Notes under the pieces: generated by a model | Seen by the model: only the letters and a program-made list of their open reading frames with translations | The model's database searches: none | Told to the model about the DNA's origin: nothing | Part shown: one piece after another, positions 1-10,691 of the stretch | Layout: every line of letters begins with the position of its first letter | Numbering within the stretch: the first letter of the stretch is position 1 | Made by a program: the position numbers and the translations under genes | Assembly (NCBI GenBank): GCA_010909165.1 | Contig: VJWM01000025.1 | Coordinates: forward strand, 1,674,001-1,738,000 | Direction of reading: 5' to 3' | DNA: 64,000 nucleotides | Source: Anthoceros angustus | Lineage: Eukaryota > Streptophyta > Anthocerotopsida > Anthocerotales > Anthocerotaceae

Positions 1-2
1 GA

Positions 3-375
3 GGAAGTTCCACGGGTCGAATTGTACTTGGAAAACATCTTACAACCAATCGCCCAGTAGCAATCAAGGTGCTTGATTATACGGAGGATGAAGATGATTT
101 AAAAGAGCTATTATTTGAAGCTTGGTGTTTAGAAGTTTTGGACCATCCGAATATATTGAAAATTCATAATACATATAAATGCAATGATAAAATATATTTG
201 ATCATGGAAATGATGCAAGGTGGGTCCTTATGGATGTTATTGTAAAACAATGTGGTTTAGATGAAGACACTGCAAGACATTATTTTAGGCAAATTATTTA
301 TGGTTTAGAATATTATCACAATAAGAGCATTTTCCATCGTGATATTAAACCAAAGAATTCACTTCTAGAACACAT
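3..375 (+). pseudogene. Ser/Thr kinase N-lobe and catalytic-loop relic
   Basis: Frame 3 encodes a kinase N-lobe with a glycine-loop tail (GSSTGRIVLGKHL), the beta-3 lysine in VAIKV, and a hinge-like LIMEMMQGGSL, then stops at 242-244. The next part continues in another frame (DEDTARHYFRQIIYGLEYYH, then HRDIKPKN near 335-355). The order of motifs is that of a CAMK/SnRK-like kinase, but the frameshift and stop mean no full kinase can be made. It is cut by the left window edge, so whether more lies upstream is unknown. An inverted partner copy follows at once. Family assignment below the kinase superfamily is a guess. Confidence 0.7.
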
Positions 376-785
376 TCGTAGGATAGTTTCTTAGCACATG
401 GCAGTGCGTACTCACTAACCACAAAATCATCCTTCTCCTTCTCTTGAATTAAGAGATCTTTCCCAGTACCATCTCAAATAAAGATACTCCAGCAGACCAT
501 ATATCACATGGCGCTCCTTTATAATTTGATTCTGAACGAATTTCTGGAGCCATGTATACTCTTGTTCCGGCGTAGTCGTCGTATTATGTTTTTAAGTCTC
601 CTTTGAAAGCGCATCCAAAATCAACAATTTTTAAAACCTTGGATTTATCTAGAAGTAAATTCTCTGCTTTAATATCATGATGGAAAATGCCCTTATTATG
701 ACAATATTCTAAACCCTAAATAATTTGCCTAAAATAATGTCTCGCAATGTCTTCATCTAAACTACGTTGTTTTACAATAACGTTT
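366..785 (-). pseudogene. Inverted kinase relic (catalytic loop to APE)
   Basis: Read on the minus strand this gives DEDIARHYFRQII, an in-frame stop, [20 protein letters not shown], then [12 protein letters not shown], another stop, and GTRVYMAPEIRSE followed by CDIWSAGVSLFEM. It overlaps in content with the plus-strand copy at about 259-370, so the two form an inverted repeat of one ancestral kinase. HRD has become HHD and there are at least two stops. Function is lost. Confidence 0.7.
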
Positions 786-914
786 TAAGTTTCCTTTGAA
801 AGCCCGTCCAAAATTAACAAGTTTTAAAAGATCGGATCATGGCAAACACCGTGCACAACACCATCTGGTACATGCCATTTGGTTCATATTCGTTGTCTGC
901 ATGACACTGGGCGA

Positions 915-1250
915 TCAATATGATACTGCCCATAGTTGAGGGCCATCACTTATCATGCGTCTACAGCAGCTTGCTTCTAAAATGTTGGAATCAGAGATTT
1001 TGCATCTCAATTTCAGGGTAGGATGTGCTGAAGTTATTCCACAAAGAGGAGTGGAATAATACTCTGGATCAATGTAGCCCACGGTGCCATCGATTCCCAT
1101 TGTAGAAATATGAGTAGTTGCCTTGCTGGGAGCTAGATTGGAGATGCCGAAATCTGCCACCTAGGCATTCAAGTCGTCATCCAGGAGAATGTTGCAAGAC
1201 TTGATGTCTCGGTAGATTGTGCGGATGTATAGTATGCCACGGAGGGGACG
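915..1250 (-). pseudogene. Receptor-like kinase catalytic-domain relic
   Basis: The minus strand encodes IYRDIKSCNILLDDDLNA, a TAG stop, then VADFGISNLAPSK and GTVGYIDPEYYSTPL. These are the catalytic loop, DFG and P+1 loop of plant receptor-like kinases, a different subfamily from the two relics to its left. The stop between the catalytic loop and DFG, and the loss of sequence beyond the P+1 loop, mark it as a fragment. No ectodomain or membrane segment is visible nearby. Confidence 0.7.
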
Positions 1251-1347
1251 AACACATTTGGTACATAGCATTCTGATCATATTCGTTGTCTGCATGATAC
1301 TACCCATAGTTGAAATCCATCAGTAACCAGTATGGTTCTCTGACACT

Positions 1348-1683
1348 TTGTCTTGTCTACATCCCTCCACATGCCAGCATCTGCATACAGATTCCCAAGT
1401 ACCACATACGCTGCTGCATTTTCAGGTTCCAATTTATAACAAGCTCAAAGCATTGAGCCTCACGCTCAATATCTCCATGGCTTTGGCACGCGTTCAGCAA
1501 GGCTTTCCACCACACGACGCAATTCTCCCTGCCGCCCTGTAGGTCGCCCAAGCCAGCACGCAATGGAAAACTATCAGCTAACGTAATGGCCTCCAATTGC
1601 ATACATATGTACCAAGGGCTGCTTTGCGAGCCCTTGCTGTGCAGACCTAAGACTAGCGGACAAGTCTCATTAGTGCTATGCAT
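1348..1683 (-). pseudogene. PPR gene relic, internally deleted
   Basis: This minus-strand piece matches two separated parts of the intact PPR gene at 3195-7154. The motif MQLEAITLADSF and the following helix join directly to WWKALLNACQSHGDIER, which in the intact gene belongs to the E region several hundred residues later. It is therefore a deletion derivative of the neighbouring family. Indels break the frame in the last third. Probably not translated. Confidence 0.7.
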
Positions 1684-3194
1684 AGGAGGAAATGTGTTTT
1701 GTACATAACATTATGATCATGATACTCACAAATCCATGAGTCCATAATGTGTGTACGGACAGCTCGCGGTTAGAACATTGAAAATCAGAGAAAAATTCAG
1801 TCCAAGATGTGCCACAACTATGAGGTACAAAGAGAACCCGTGGGGACATTGCCAGGACATACAAAAATTAGAAAACGTTGACGAACTACCTCTCTTTTAT
1901 GAGAGTTGTTTTACTCCAAGTTGTAACAAGCTATTGTTCTCCATTTTTTTTACAGCGCTAAATTGAAGCTTTATATCCAGGAAAAAATAAGATTAGCCAC
2001 TGAGAGTAATAAACCAAACAAAAAAAGAAAACACCCTTCAACTAAAAACAACAAACTAACCTAGAAGGGTAAGAAAAGCAAAAACCACACTGTAAAGAAA
2101 AGCTAGAGAACTTCTCAAACGAAAACTTTAAGTTCTCATGGGAGGGAGCTCCAAAACGAACAGAGGTCGACTCTCCAAAACAATCAACTCGTAATAGAGC
2201 TCTACAAACGAAACCAGACTGTCTTTTATATACCCTACCTCGTTCTCCTCTTTATCTGTAATCTCTGATATGATCTCGTTACTAACGTAAGCCTTGTATT
2301 TCTAATTTGATTTCGTCACTAGCATAAGCCTTGTATCTTTGATATGATTTTGTCACTAGTGTAAGCCTTGTATCTATGATATGATCTCCTCACTAGCGTA
2401 AGCCTTGTTGAGATTTATGAAATAATGTACATAGATCTGGGTTTATCATATTCATCGTTGAAGTGATAACAACAACCCTCTGCCCCTCATAGTGATAACA
2501 ACAACCCTCTGCCCCCTCGTGCACTCCACCATTTGTTCCATGTTGTCCATTGTTTGTTCATAGTCTAAACTATTATAATGCGCCATCCATGTCGATTAGG
2601 CCATCAAATGTTCCTCAAAGTAGTTCATCAATTCTTCCTCAAAGTCGTAATGTACTTGGTCATCAACAGATGTATTCTCTTCCTCAATAACGAGTGTCCA
2701 AATCCTAGCTCTCTATTCAAAGCAACATCATATATGCGTGTGAAGGAGGAGTGTTCAAACTCGTCCCTAGCATTCTTGTTAACGTTTTTTTATACTTGCC
2801 AAGTACATTTGGTGAAGCTCGTGCCGTGGTGTAGTTGGCAAGCCTGAGGAGCCGACGGTGAAGAGGACTAACAGTAAATGCAAATCGAAACTGACGGTGA
2901 CGAGCGACTACAAGTTGATGCCACCCGCTCACGGCGGCAGGTCCTGAAAGCTGAGGACTGAAGTTGAATCAGACAACCTTTGGCTTTAAGGTGGACACCT
3001 GTGACTGAAGAGAACAAAGAGCCTGTGAGCAGGCCAAAACGTTCAAAGCACAATAGGCTTGACGTAGCGAGTTGCCGTCCTTGACCGTATAAGGGCTAGA
3101 TTTCAGAGAAACTTGCTGCTGATCTGTCAGGCTGCTAGCTCAGTAGTGGGGATTCTGTGACTCGTGCACATGTAACATCTCTTCTGGTTACTCC
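1684..3194. other. Intergenic, no gene recognised
   Basis: AT-rich at 1900-2450, then mixed composition. Short open frames here have no recognisable motifs. It holds the 2262-2412 tandem repeat and a direct repeat of about 26 bp at 2461-2520. The last 200 bp would be the 3' flank of the PPR-DYW gene. Confidence 0.5.
2262..2412. repeat. Four-unit tandem repeat, about 44-bp period
   Basis: Four imperfect units each end in a block reading GTAAGCCTTGTAT or a close variant and contain a TTTGATTT/ATATGAT segment. Copies differ by several substitutions, so the array is old. Confidence 0.7.
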
Positions 3195-6100
3195 TCAATG
3201 ACCGTCTCCGCAAGAACAAAAGCCGTTCACAAAATGGTGAACACGGTGAGCATCTCTCACTATGATCTCCCGTTTTTCGATCCGCGACAGGACTTTGGTA
3301 CCACTATGGCAGTCATTGCACATACGAAGATTTTTAGTGACTAACAAAGCTGTGCCTTGAGGGGTGTTCAAAAGCCCGTAAGCCAAAGCCAGCTTCTCAG
3401 CATGTCCACATAACGCGTCTTCCTTCTCTCTTTCAGAAACTTGTTTTAGCACCAATTGCGTGTGTGGCACATGGCCTCCATCGTCTTTCAACAGACAATT
3501 CAAGCTGCTTAGCTTGACCGAAATGTCGTCCCTGTCTTCTCCCACAACGAATGTGTGAACCTGGCTGTTCACCTCAATCCAGGCCCTTGCAGCCTTCTTG
3601 AATGCACCTGAACTCTTTCTCAGGTTCTCTACCCTCTCTACATCCCTCCACCTGCCTGCATCCGCATACAGATTTCCAAGTAGCACATATGCTGCTGCAT
3701 TTTCAGGTTCCAGTTTTATAAGATGATCAAAGCATCGTGCCCCACGCTCGGTATCTCCATGGCTTTTGCATGCATTCAGCAGGGCTCTCCACCCCACAAC
3801 GTCTTCCTCAAAGGGCATTGAGTACAACAACTTCTCTGCCTCATCAAGACGCCCTGCTCGCCCAAGAATGTCAACCATGCAAGCGTAGTGATGAACCCCA
3901 GGTGTTATCCCATGCTCCTGCACCATGCGTTCAAAATACTGCTGACCCTCATCTACCAGTCCAGCGTGACTGCATGCAACAAGAAGGGAAAGGAAAGCAG
4001 CACCATCAGGCTTGATGCCATGCTGCTCCATCTCGTGGAAACACTGGATCCCCATTCTGCCGTTGTTATGTTCAGCATAACCATTGAGTAGAGCCGTCCA
4101 TGCCACCACGTTTTTTGTAGGCAGGCGGTCAAATACCTTGCGGGCATCCTCAATAGTGGCACATTTGGCATACATGTCCACTAGGCTGCTGCCGACAAAC
4201 TCATTGGCTTCCAGTCCTCTTTCCTGTATCTGTAAATGAAGCTCCTTTCCTTGATGTAAAGCTCCAACACTAGCACATGCTTTCAGGAGGCACACAAAGG
4301 TCACAGCGTCAGACGGTCTCATACCCTCTATCTGCATGCGTGCATGAAGAGTCAGAGCTTCTTGACCAAGCCCTTGCTGAACATATCCTGTGATCATGGT
4401 ATTCCACGTCACCGAGTCTCTGGCAGGCAGTCTGTCGAACACTCTGCGAGCATCTTCTAAGCTACCACATTTTGCATACATGTCCACCACACTGCTACCA
4501 ACCACCAAATCAGCTTCTAGACCCCTTTCTTGTAGCTGAAGATGGAGCTCCCGGCCCTCCTGTAGATTGCCCAAGCCAGCACATGCATTCAGGAGGCAAA
4601 CAAACGTAAAACTATCAGCTAACGTAATGGCCTCCAATTGCATCCGTCTGTAAAGACTAAGAGCTTCTCTGCCGAGCCCTTGCTGTGCATACCCTGCAAT
4701 CACAGAATTCCATGTGACGCCATCTCTTGCCGGCATCCTTTCGAACACTCTACGAGCATCCTCTAAACTACCACATTTTGCATACATGTCCACCAGGCCA
4801 TTGCTCACAGCGATGTCGGCTTCCAGCCCATGTCTCTGGATCTGGAGATGAAGATCCTTGCCTGCATGTATGTCACCAATACCAGCACATGCTTTCAAGA
4901 GGCACATAAATGTAACCCGATTGGGAGTTATTCCTGGCGGCATTCGTGCAAACAGGGTAAGAGCCTCTTGACGAAGCCCATGTTGAACATACCCTGTGAT
5001 CATAGCATTCCATGCTACAACATCTTTGGCAGATATACTGTCAAATCACTGAGCATCCTCTAAACTACCACATTTTGCATACATGTCCACCAGGCCATTG
5101 CTCACAGCGATGTCGGCTTCCAGCCCATGTCTCTGGATCTGGAGATGAAGATCCTTGCCTGCATGTATGTCACCAATACCAGCACATGCTTTCAAGAGGC
5201 ACATAAATGTAACCCGATTGGGAGTTATTCCTGGCGGCATTCGTGCAAACAGGGTAAGAGCCTCTTGACGAAGCCCATGTTGAACATACCCTGTGATCAT
5301 AGCATTCCATGCTACAACATCTTTGGCAGATATACTGTCAAATACGCTGCGAGCATCCTCTATGCCACCACATTTTGCGTACATGTCCACCAGGGCAGTG
5401 CCTACTGCCAAGTCCAGTTCAAACCCTCTCTTTTTGACCTTCAGATGCAGCTCCTTACCATGCTGTAGAGCTCCCAAACTAGCACAGGCTCTAAGGAGGA
5501 TTACAAACGTAACATGATCAGCTAATTCGCTTGCCTCCTGCTCCCCATCGGCAAAAACATCGAGGGCTTCTTGCCCAAGCCCGTTCTGAGCATATCCTGC
5601 TAAAATAGCATTCCATGTCATCGCATCTCTTGTTGGCATTCTGTCAAACACTCTCCGTGCATCCTCTAAGCTCCCACATTTGGCATACATGTCTACCAGA
5701 CAGCTGCCAACAACTAGATCTGTCTCCAGGCCTTGTGCCTGGATCTGACGATGGAGTTCCTTCCCTTCGCGTAGGGCACCACTGCTGGCACATACTTTCA
5801 GAAGGCATGCAAAAGTGCCATTACTTGCCGGACTCAATCCTTCTTGTTGCATACTTGCAAAAAGAGAAAAGGCTTCTTGAGCAAGTCCCTCTTGAGCGCA
5901 CCCTGCAATCATGGAAGTCCATGTAGCTGCATCTCGTGCTGGCAGTCTTTCAAACATATGCCGAGCATCACTTAAGCTGCCGCACTTGGAATACATGTCC
6001 ACTAGGCTCCGGCCGACAACCACATCACCTTCTAGCCCTCTTTTACAAATCTCGAGATGAAGCTCCTTCCCCTTATGTAGATCTCCTATGCTGGCGCATG

Positions 6101-7154
6101 CCTTCAAGAGAGATGCAAATGTAAAATTGTTAGCTACAGCAAGGCCCTGCTGTTGCATGCTTGTATAGAGGCTCAAAGCTTCCTGACCAAGCCCACACTG
6201 GACATAGCCTCCAATCATAGCAGTCCACGTCACAATATCTTTGCTGTGCAACCTTTCAAACACCTTTCTTGCATCCTCAACGCTTCCACATTTTACATAC
6301 ATGTCAACCAAGCTGCTCCCAATCACAACATCAGCTTCAAGTCCTCGTTCCTGAATCTGAGTATGAAGTTCCTTTCCTTCAAGCAAGGCTCCAGTGCTCG
6401 CACAAGCTTTCAAGAGGCACGAAAATGTGACATGATTTGCTAACATCCTGCCCTCTTGTTGCATGCGGGCATACAAAGAAAGAGCTTCTCTACAACGCCC
6501 ATGTTCCACATAGCCCGCAATCATGGATGTCCATGTCACGACATTTTTGGCCTTCAAACTGTCAAACACTTGGATAGCATCCTCCAAGCTCCCACATTTT
6601 GCATACATGTCCACCAGAGAATTGCCTACAAACAAGTCAGGCTCGATCTTACTCCCTAGCACCTCAGCATGGACCTGCTTCCCAGATTCCAAGTCAGCTG
6701 TACTTGCACATGCCTTCAGGGCTGCAACAAATACATGATTGTTAGGCTTCACAGAAGACCGTCGCATCTGTTGATACAGTCGTATGGCATTCACTGGCTG
6801 TCCATGCTCAACATGTGCCGAAATAACGTAAAACCAGGAGAAGACGTTTGGTGTGGCCAGTTTGGCGAACACCTCCATGGCGTCCTGCAACCTGACATGG
6901 GAAGCATACATGCGGATGAAGTGGTTAGCCAAGAACGTCGTACACTCGTAGCCACTGTCGAGAGTGAGAGCATGAACACGTTTGCCAACAGTGAGATTCC
7001 TCTCCAGGATGCAGCCTTTGAGCAAACGGTAAAAAGCTGCGTCAGGTACATAAGATCCTTGCCCCACAAGAACATGTAAGGCCTCCACAGCCTCGTTGAG
7101 CTGCCCCTCTTCGCATAACTTGCTCCACGCCCCGACTTCTGACGGACTCGCCAT
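3195..7154 (-). CDS. PLS-class PPR protein with E and DYW-like domains, interrupted by one UGA
   Basis: Single reading frame of 1,319 sense and one stop codon. The N-terminal 702 residues run from MASPSEVGAW (start at 7154) to a UGA at 5046-5048; the same frame resumes and runs 602 residues from a Met at 5003. It is an intronless chain of P-L-S repeats marked by many LVDMYAKCGSLEDAR helices. Then come an E/E+ region (WRALLNACKSHGD, YVLLGNLYADAGRW) and a DYW deaminase domain with HAE zinc/catalytic residues, CNDC and CSCGDGH. Family members bind organellar RNA one base per repeat and DYW members deaminate C to U in mitochondria or plastids. The terminal tripeptide is DGH rather than DYW. The UGA sits exactly at a duplication junction. 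Either the gene is newly broken or the duplication is an assembly fault; without it the frame would be about 1,220 residues. Confidence 0.85.
4754..5347 (-). repeat. Perfect 297-bp tandem duplication inside the PPR gene
   Basis: Positions 4754-5040 and 5051-5337 read the same over at least 285 bp, with a period of 297 bp, exactly 99 codons or about one P-L-S triplet. At the junction the expected nine bases for Arg-Ser-Val are replaced by six that read Gln-stop. No substitutions between copies are visible, so it is very young or artefactual. Confidence 0.9.
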
Positions 7155-10100
7155 TCTGGACAGGCCAGGCGAGTGTCATCACACATTTCTGCACGTCCAG
7201 AAAGAGCTTGAGGCACAGCGGAAAGAAATCTACCTCCCAGACTGCTCATGTTGACTTGCTGGACAGAACACAGGAGGATTCGGAGCTAGGTCAACGCCGG
7301 CACTCTGTGCGGTTAGAAGCTTTCCCTGAACCCACGCGAGTTGGGAGTCAATCCACAATGCCCCCTTCCCAAATTCGTGCGCTGAGTCACGGCTAGCGGA
7401 ATCAAACTCCAATGCTGTGCATGGTTCCGCTGCAGCCCGCAAGGACGACATGTATCTCCACCATCTCTCCCCTGCTCTGCTTGGATGACTGGAGCTGTTT
7501 TGGACCAGACTTCCGACAACCAACTGGCCCCCAACTTTACCGCCTTTCCTCATCAGGTGCGCGTTGCAGTTTCACCGAAATGCCGCTAACCTAAACAATC
7601 CACAGGCAGAGTGCTGGGCATCTCGATCCATGCCGAATGTCTCTGCTGTATGTTGAATCTCATACTCCGAAGCGGATCTTCCAAACTGAGATTCAAGCCA
7701 GGTGCTGTGACCGAGCTCGACCAGACCTGGAAACGACATGGTTACCCAAGGTTTTGATTGGATCTGCGTGAGTCGCAAATCCTTCAACACCTTGCAAGAA
7801 TCCGGTGCCTCTTGCAATCATAGACCATCAAATTCGGATCCCCTGAGTAGGATATTTGCATCGGTTGAACGTTTCCAAGGAAACAGAGCTAGCTGTTCAA
7901 GGTTTCAATGAGAGATCAACACGGGATCTCTTCAACAGCACATCACACCGGATGTGTAAAGTCACGCTGAATACCATGACAGCTCCACGATCATTAGTCC
8001 AGAAACGGCCACGGAACTCAATTTGAGACTTTCACAGGAAGAGAGAATTTTTAAAGCGTTTCTAACAATGCATGGCATGGGGGCGTTTGTTTGCGCACCT
8101 ACACTTGTACGAGGAAAGCATTAAGTGGTGTCATTGGAAAGCCCCTGCGGCAAGGAGCAGTGGAGCACGGCACTACCTAAAGGAGAAAGGTTGGTTTCCC
8201 TTTCGATTCCTGCAGTATACAATGAAGGAAGCCGCGGCTGATGGGCTTGGACACTGAAAGCACCAGTTCCCGGAGTTCCGCTGTTTGAGCAAACTTTGTC
8301 TCAGGTTCCTCACACACTCTTCTCCCTCCACACAAAAAATCAGCATGATCAGAGCCCTCCTGAGACATCAAACTGATTTCCAAACACAAAAATTGATTGT
8401 CAAAACATGCCTAGGGCTGACTGAGCAACCCCCACACCCTCACAGTCCCGTCGGTCACGGGCCTGTTTGGGACGGCTACTCCCCTACCGGCTACATCCCG
8501 TGGGAAGACCGCCCGCTGCAGGTCTTCCTGGCAAAACACGTAGAATGGTACGGTCCCGGCAGTGGTCGGCACCGGTGCAACGGGCTAGGAGAGGGCGGAA
8601 CCGGGAGATAAGCCGGCTGCCCTCCTTCACATTCGTCCATACCATTTTACCGCAATCTATGTAGTTATCCTATTTCAGTCCCATGATGAAAATCTAATCT
8701 TTAGTGGACTTAAATAAAATTTTTCTTTTTATCTTCCTCCTCAACGGTTTCCATTTCGGAGAGCAGGCACCTCGAGTTCTATGAACTCACTGTCCCGACC
8801 TCTGGTTTAGAGGCATCGGATGTCGAGGCACTGAATTGAATTTTGTTTTTCCATCTCAACAATTATAGGTGTTGATCATGCTTTGAGCATAGATCGCTCA
8901 AGAGTTGGGACTATTTAAAAAAAAGATAAAATCCTCCCTTTCACCAGTGACATCCCTTCATTAGAACTCTATAATCAAACGTCCTTGGGGATGGATCAAT
9001 CCTTGGATGGGGTGTAATCCATTCCCAGCTTGATATGAATGCCCTAGTCTCCGCAGTGTGTGGGCCCTTAAAATTACAAACTCTAGTTGTTAGTATCCTA
9101 GGGAGTTACTCTAGGCTAAAACTTCCGGTGTGGAATTTTAATGACTACTTTGAAACCCTATGAATATATAAAACCCTATGAATTCTCAAAAAAAAAAAGA
9201 TAAAAAATATACACAAGTAAAATAAACAACCCCACCAATTCCAAATGAGGCTATTCGTCCTTACAGGCCCCTTACGATTACAAACTCCACTTGTTAGTGT
9301 TATACAAGGTTAATCCAGTCTAAAACTTCCGGTGTGGGACTTCGATGCATACTTCAGAATATCTAAATAAAAGTCTCCAAATTCTCCAAAAAAAGATAAA
9401 AAGTACATAGATAAATGTAGCCTTGCCAATTCAAAATGAGGGACTCGTCCTTTTGGGGTTAGCACATTGAACAAATCGTTTTTAACGGTAGAGAGTGTTT
9501 GTTTCCAACGCACGTATTGATGGCAACAGGTGTGATTGTTATTGAAAATTTAATACAAAATTAAATTTTTAAAAAATTGAGCTTTATCATTTCTATGACT
9601 AGGGTTGCTTAGCAAAAGTTAACACCTCTATCTTTGCTCAGAGACCATCTTGGTTTGGTTTGCTGAGAACTTTGGATTATAAATCTATCATATTTATTTA
9701 TCTAGCTTATACAAGGTCGAGGAGGCCAAAGACACATACCATAACCAACGGTCAAAGAAGAAGAAGAATTCTATTTAAGTCCACTAAGGACGGATTTCCG
9801 TCATGTGACTTGGTACTTAACAACTTGTACCATGGTGTGCCTAAGCTACTTGCACCAAGGGCATCCACTCCCTTCAGGCACCCTATCTAAGTACCGATCT
9901 AAGCTCAGGATGCTTAATCGTGCCGTTCTTATAAAGGTGTGTGCATTTGGCCTAAGCCATTTGGTCCATAGGAAAATACTATCAACACATGTAATGTCCA
10001 TAGAATGACTAGTCATACAGCCAATGGCAGTGACTCCAAGAGTCCTTGTCATCTTCACCTCCTTCTGGGATAAACTACCCATGAAAAAGCAACTTGGTAT

Positions 10101-10691
10101 ATCTTCATGTTGTACTCTATATACTATACAAGTATGTACTATATAGGGAAGCTCTTTATGGACTCTACATGTTGCATTGAATTCAAGATAGATAACAATG
10201 AATATTCCTGTATCAGTACATCGAGGCTGACGAAAATGATATTCCGGTTTTAATCACCAATCTCTCTCTCCGCCATCCGTGACACACTGGGGGATCTCAA
10301 AGATCGTCCTCGATCCTCCCTCCAGCTTTTTCTTACAAACTGAATACGGACGCCGCATTAAGCAGTGGGGCCCACGGGCCACCATCTGGGAGCTCGCCCA
10401 AGACCGGCGCCCTCCGGTTCCGGTGCCGCCAGGCCGAGCGACATGGGCATGAAGCTATGGCATGTGCTTGTTGACGACACCGGGAACCGGACAGCGCCCG
10501 TCTTTATTTATTATTACAATATATGTACAGAGGCTTCCAGCTGGGGCCTATCCCACAGGCCGGAAAGGCTGGCACTGGGAGAGTGGCGGCGGGGAGGGAG
10601 GACTAGTGGAGTTGATGCATTCCACGGGCAGACTATTTCAATTGCATGTACATGGCGTTCCAGGCGCATTTGCCACCGCCTGCTCGTGCAA
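7155..10691. other. Long intergenic region, no gene recognised
   Basis: 7155-7600 is the likely promoter/5' region of the divergent-facing PPR gene. 8400-8640 is a GC-rich block with open frames but no motif I know. 8660-9600 is AT-rich and holds two copies of a dispersed repeat (9060-9390). 9600-10300 shows only short unsupported frames. 10365-10691 is open in the alpha-kinase frame but is low in conserved character and more likely 5' leader than protein. Confidence 0.5.
9060..9390. repeat. Two copies of a dispersed repeat family
   Basis: Copies near 9060-9186 and 9267-9390 share the order: ATTACAAACTC, TTGTTAGT, a GTTAC or GTTAA block, CTAAAACTTCCGGTGTGG, then an AAACCC/AAATTCTC tail. The same vocabulary (TTAGT, GGGTTACTC, AGATTAAACTC, GCGGGAC) recurs at 46480-46890 and 49125-49570, so this is a genome repeat family rather than a local accident. 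Confidence 0.6.

Noticed and set aside
5046-5048. UGA read as selenocysteine or recoded codon in the PPR gene
   Set aside because: It sits exactly on a duplication seam and replaces Ser-Val of a standard helix; no recoding signal is apparent.
8440-8620. GC-rich block starting GGGCCTGTTTGG, like the end of some hAT-type elements
   Set aside because: I could not find a matching inverted end or a target duplication nearby.
10365-10691. N-terminal extension of the alpha-kinase protein
   Set aside because: Low-complexity Pro/Arg/Gly translation with no domain; a Met sits directly before the vWFA domain.
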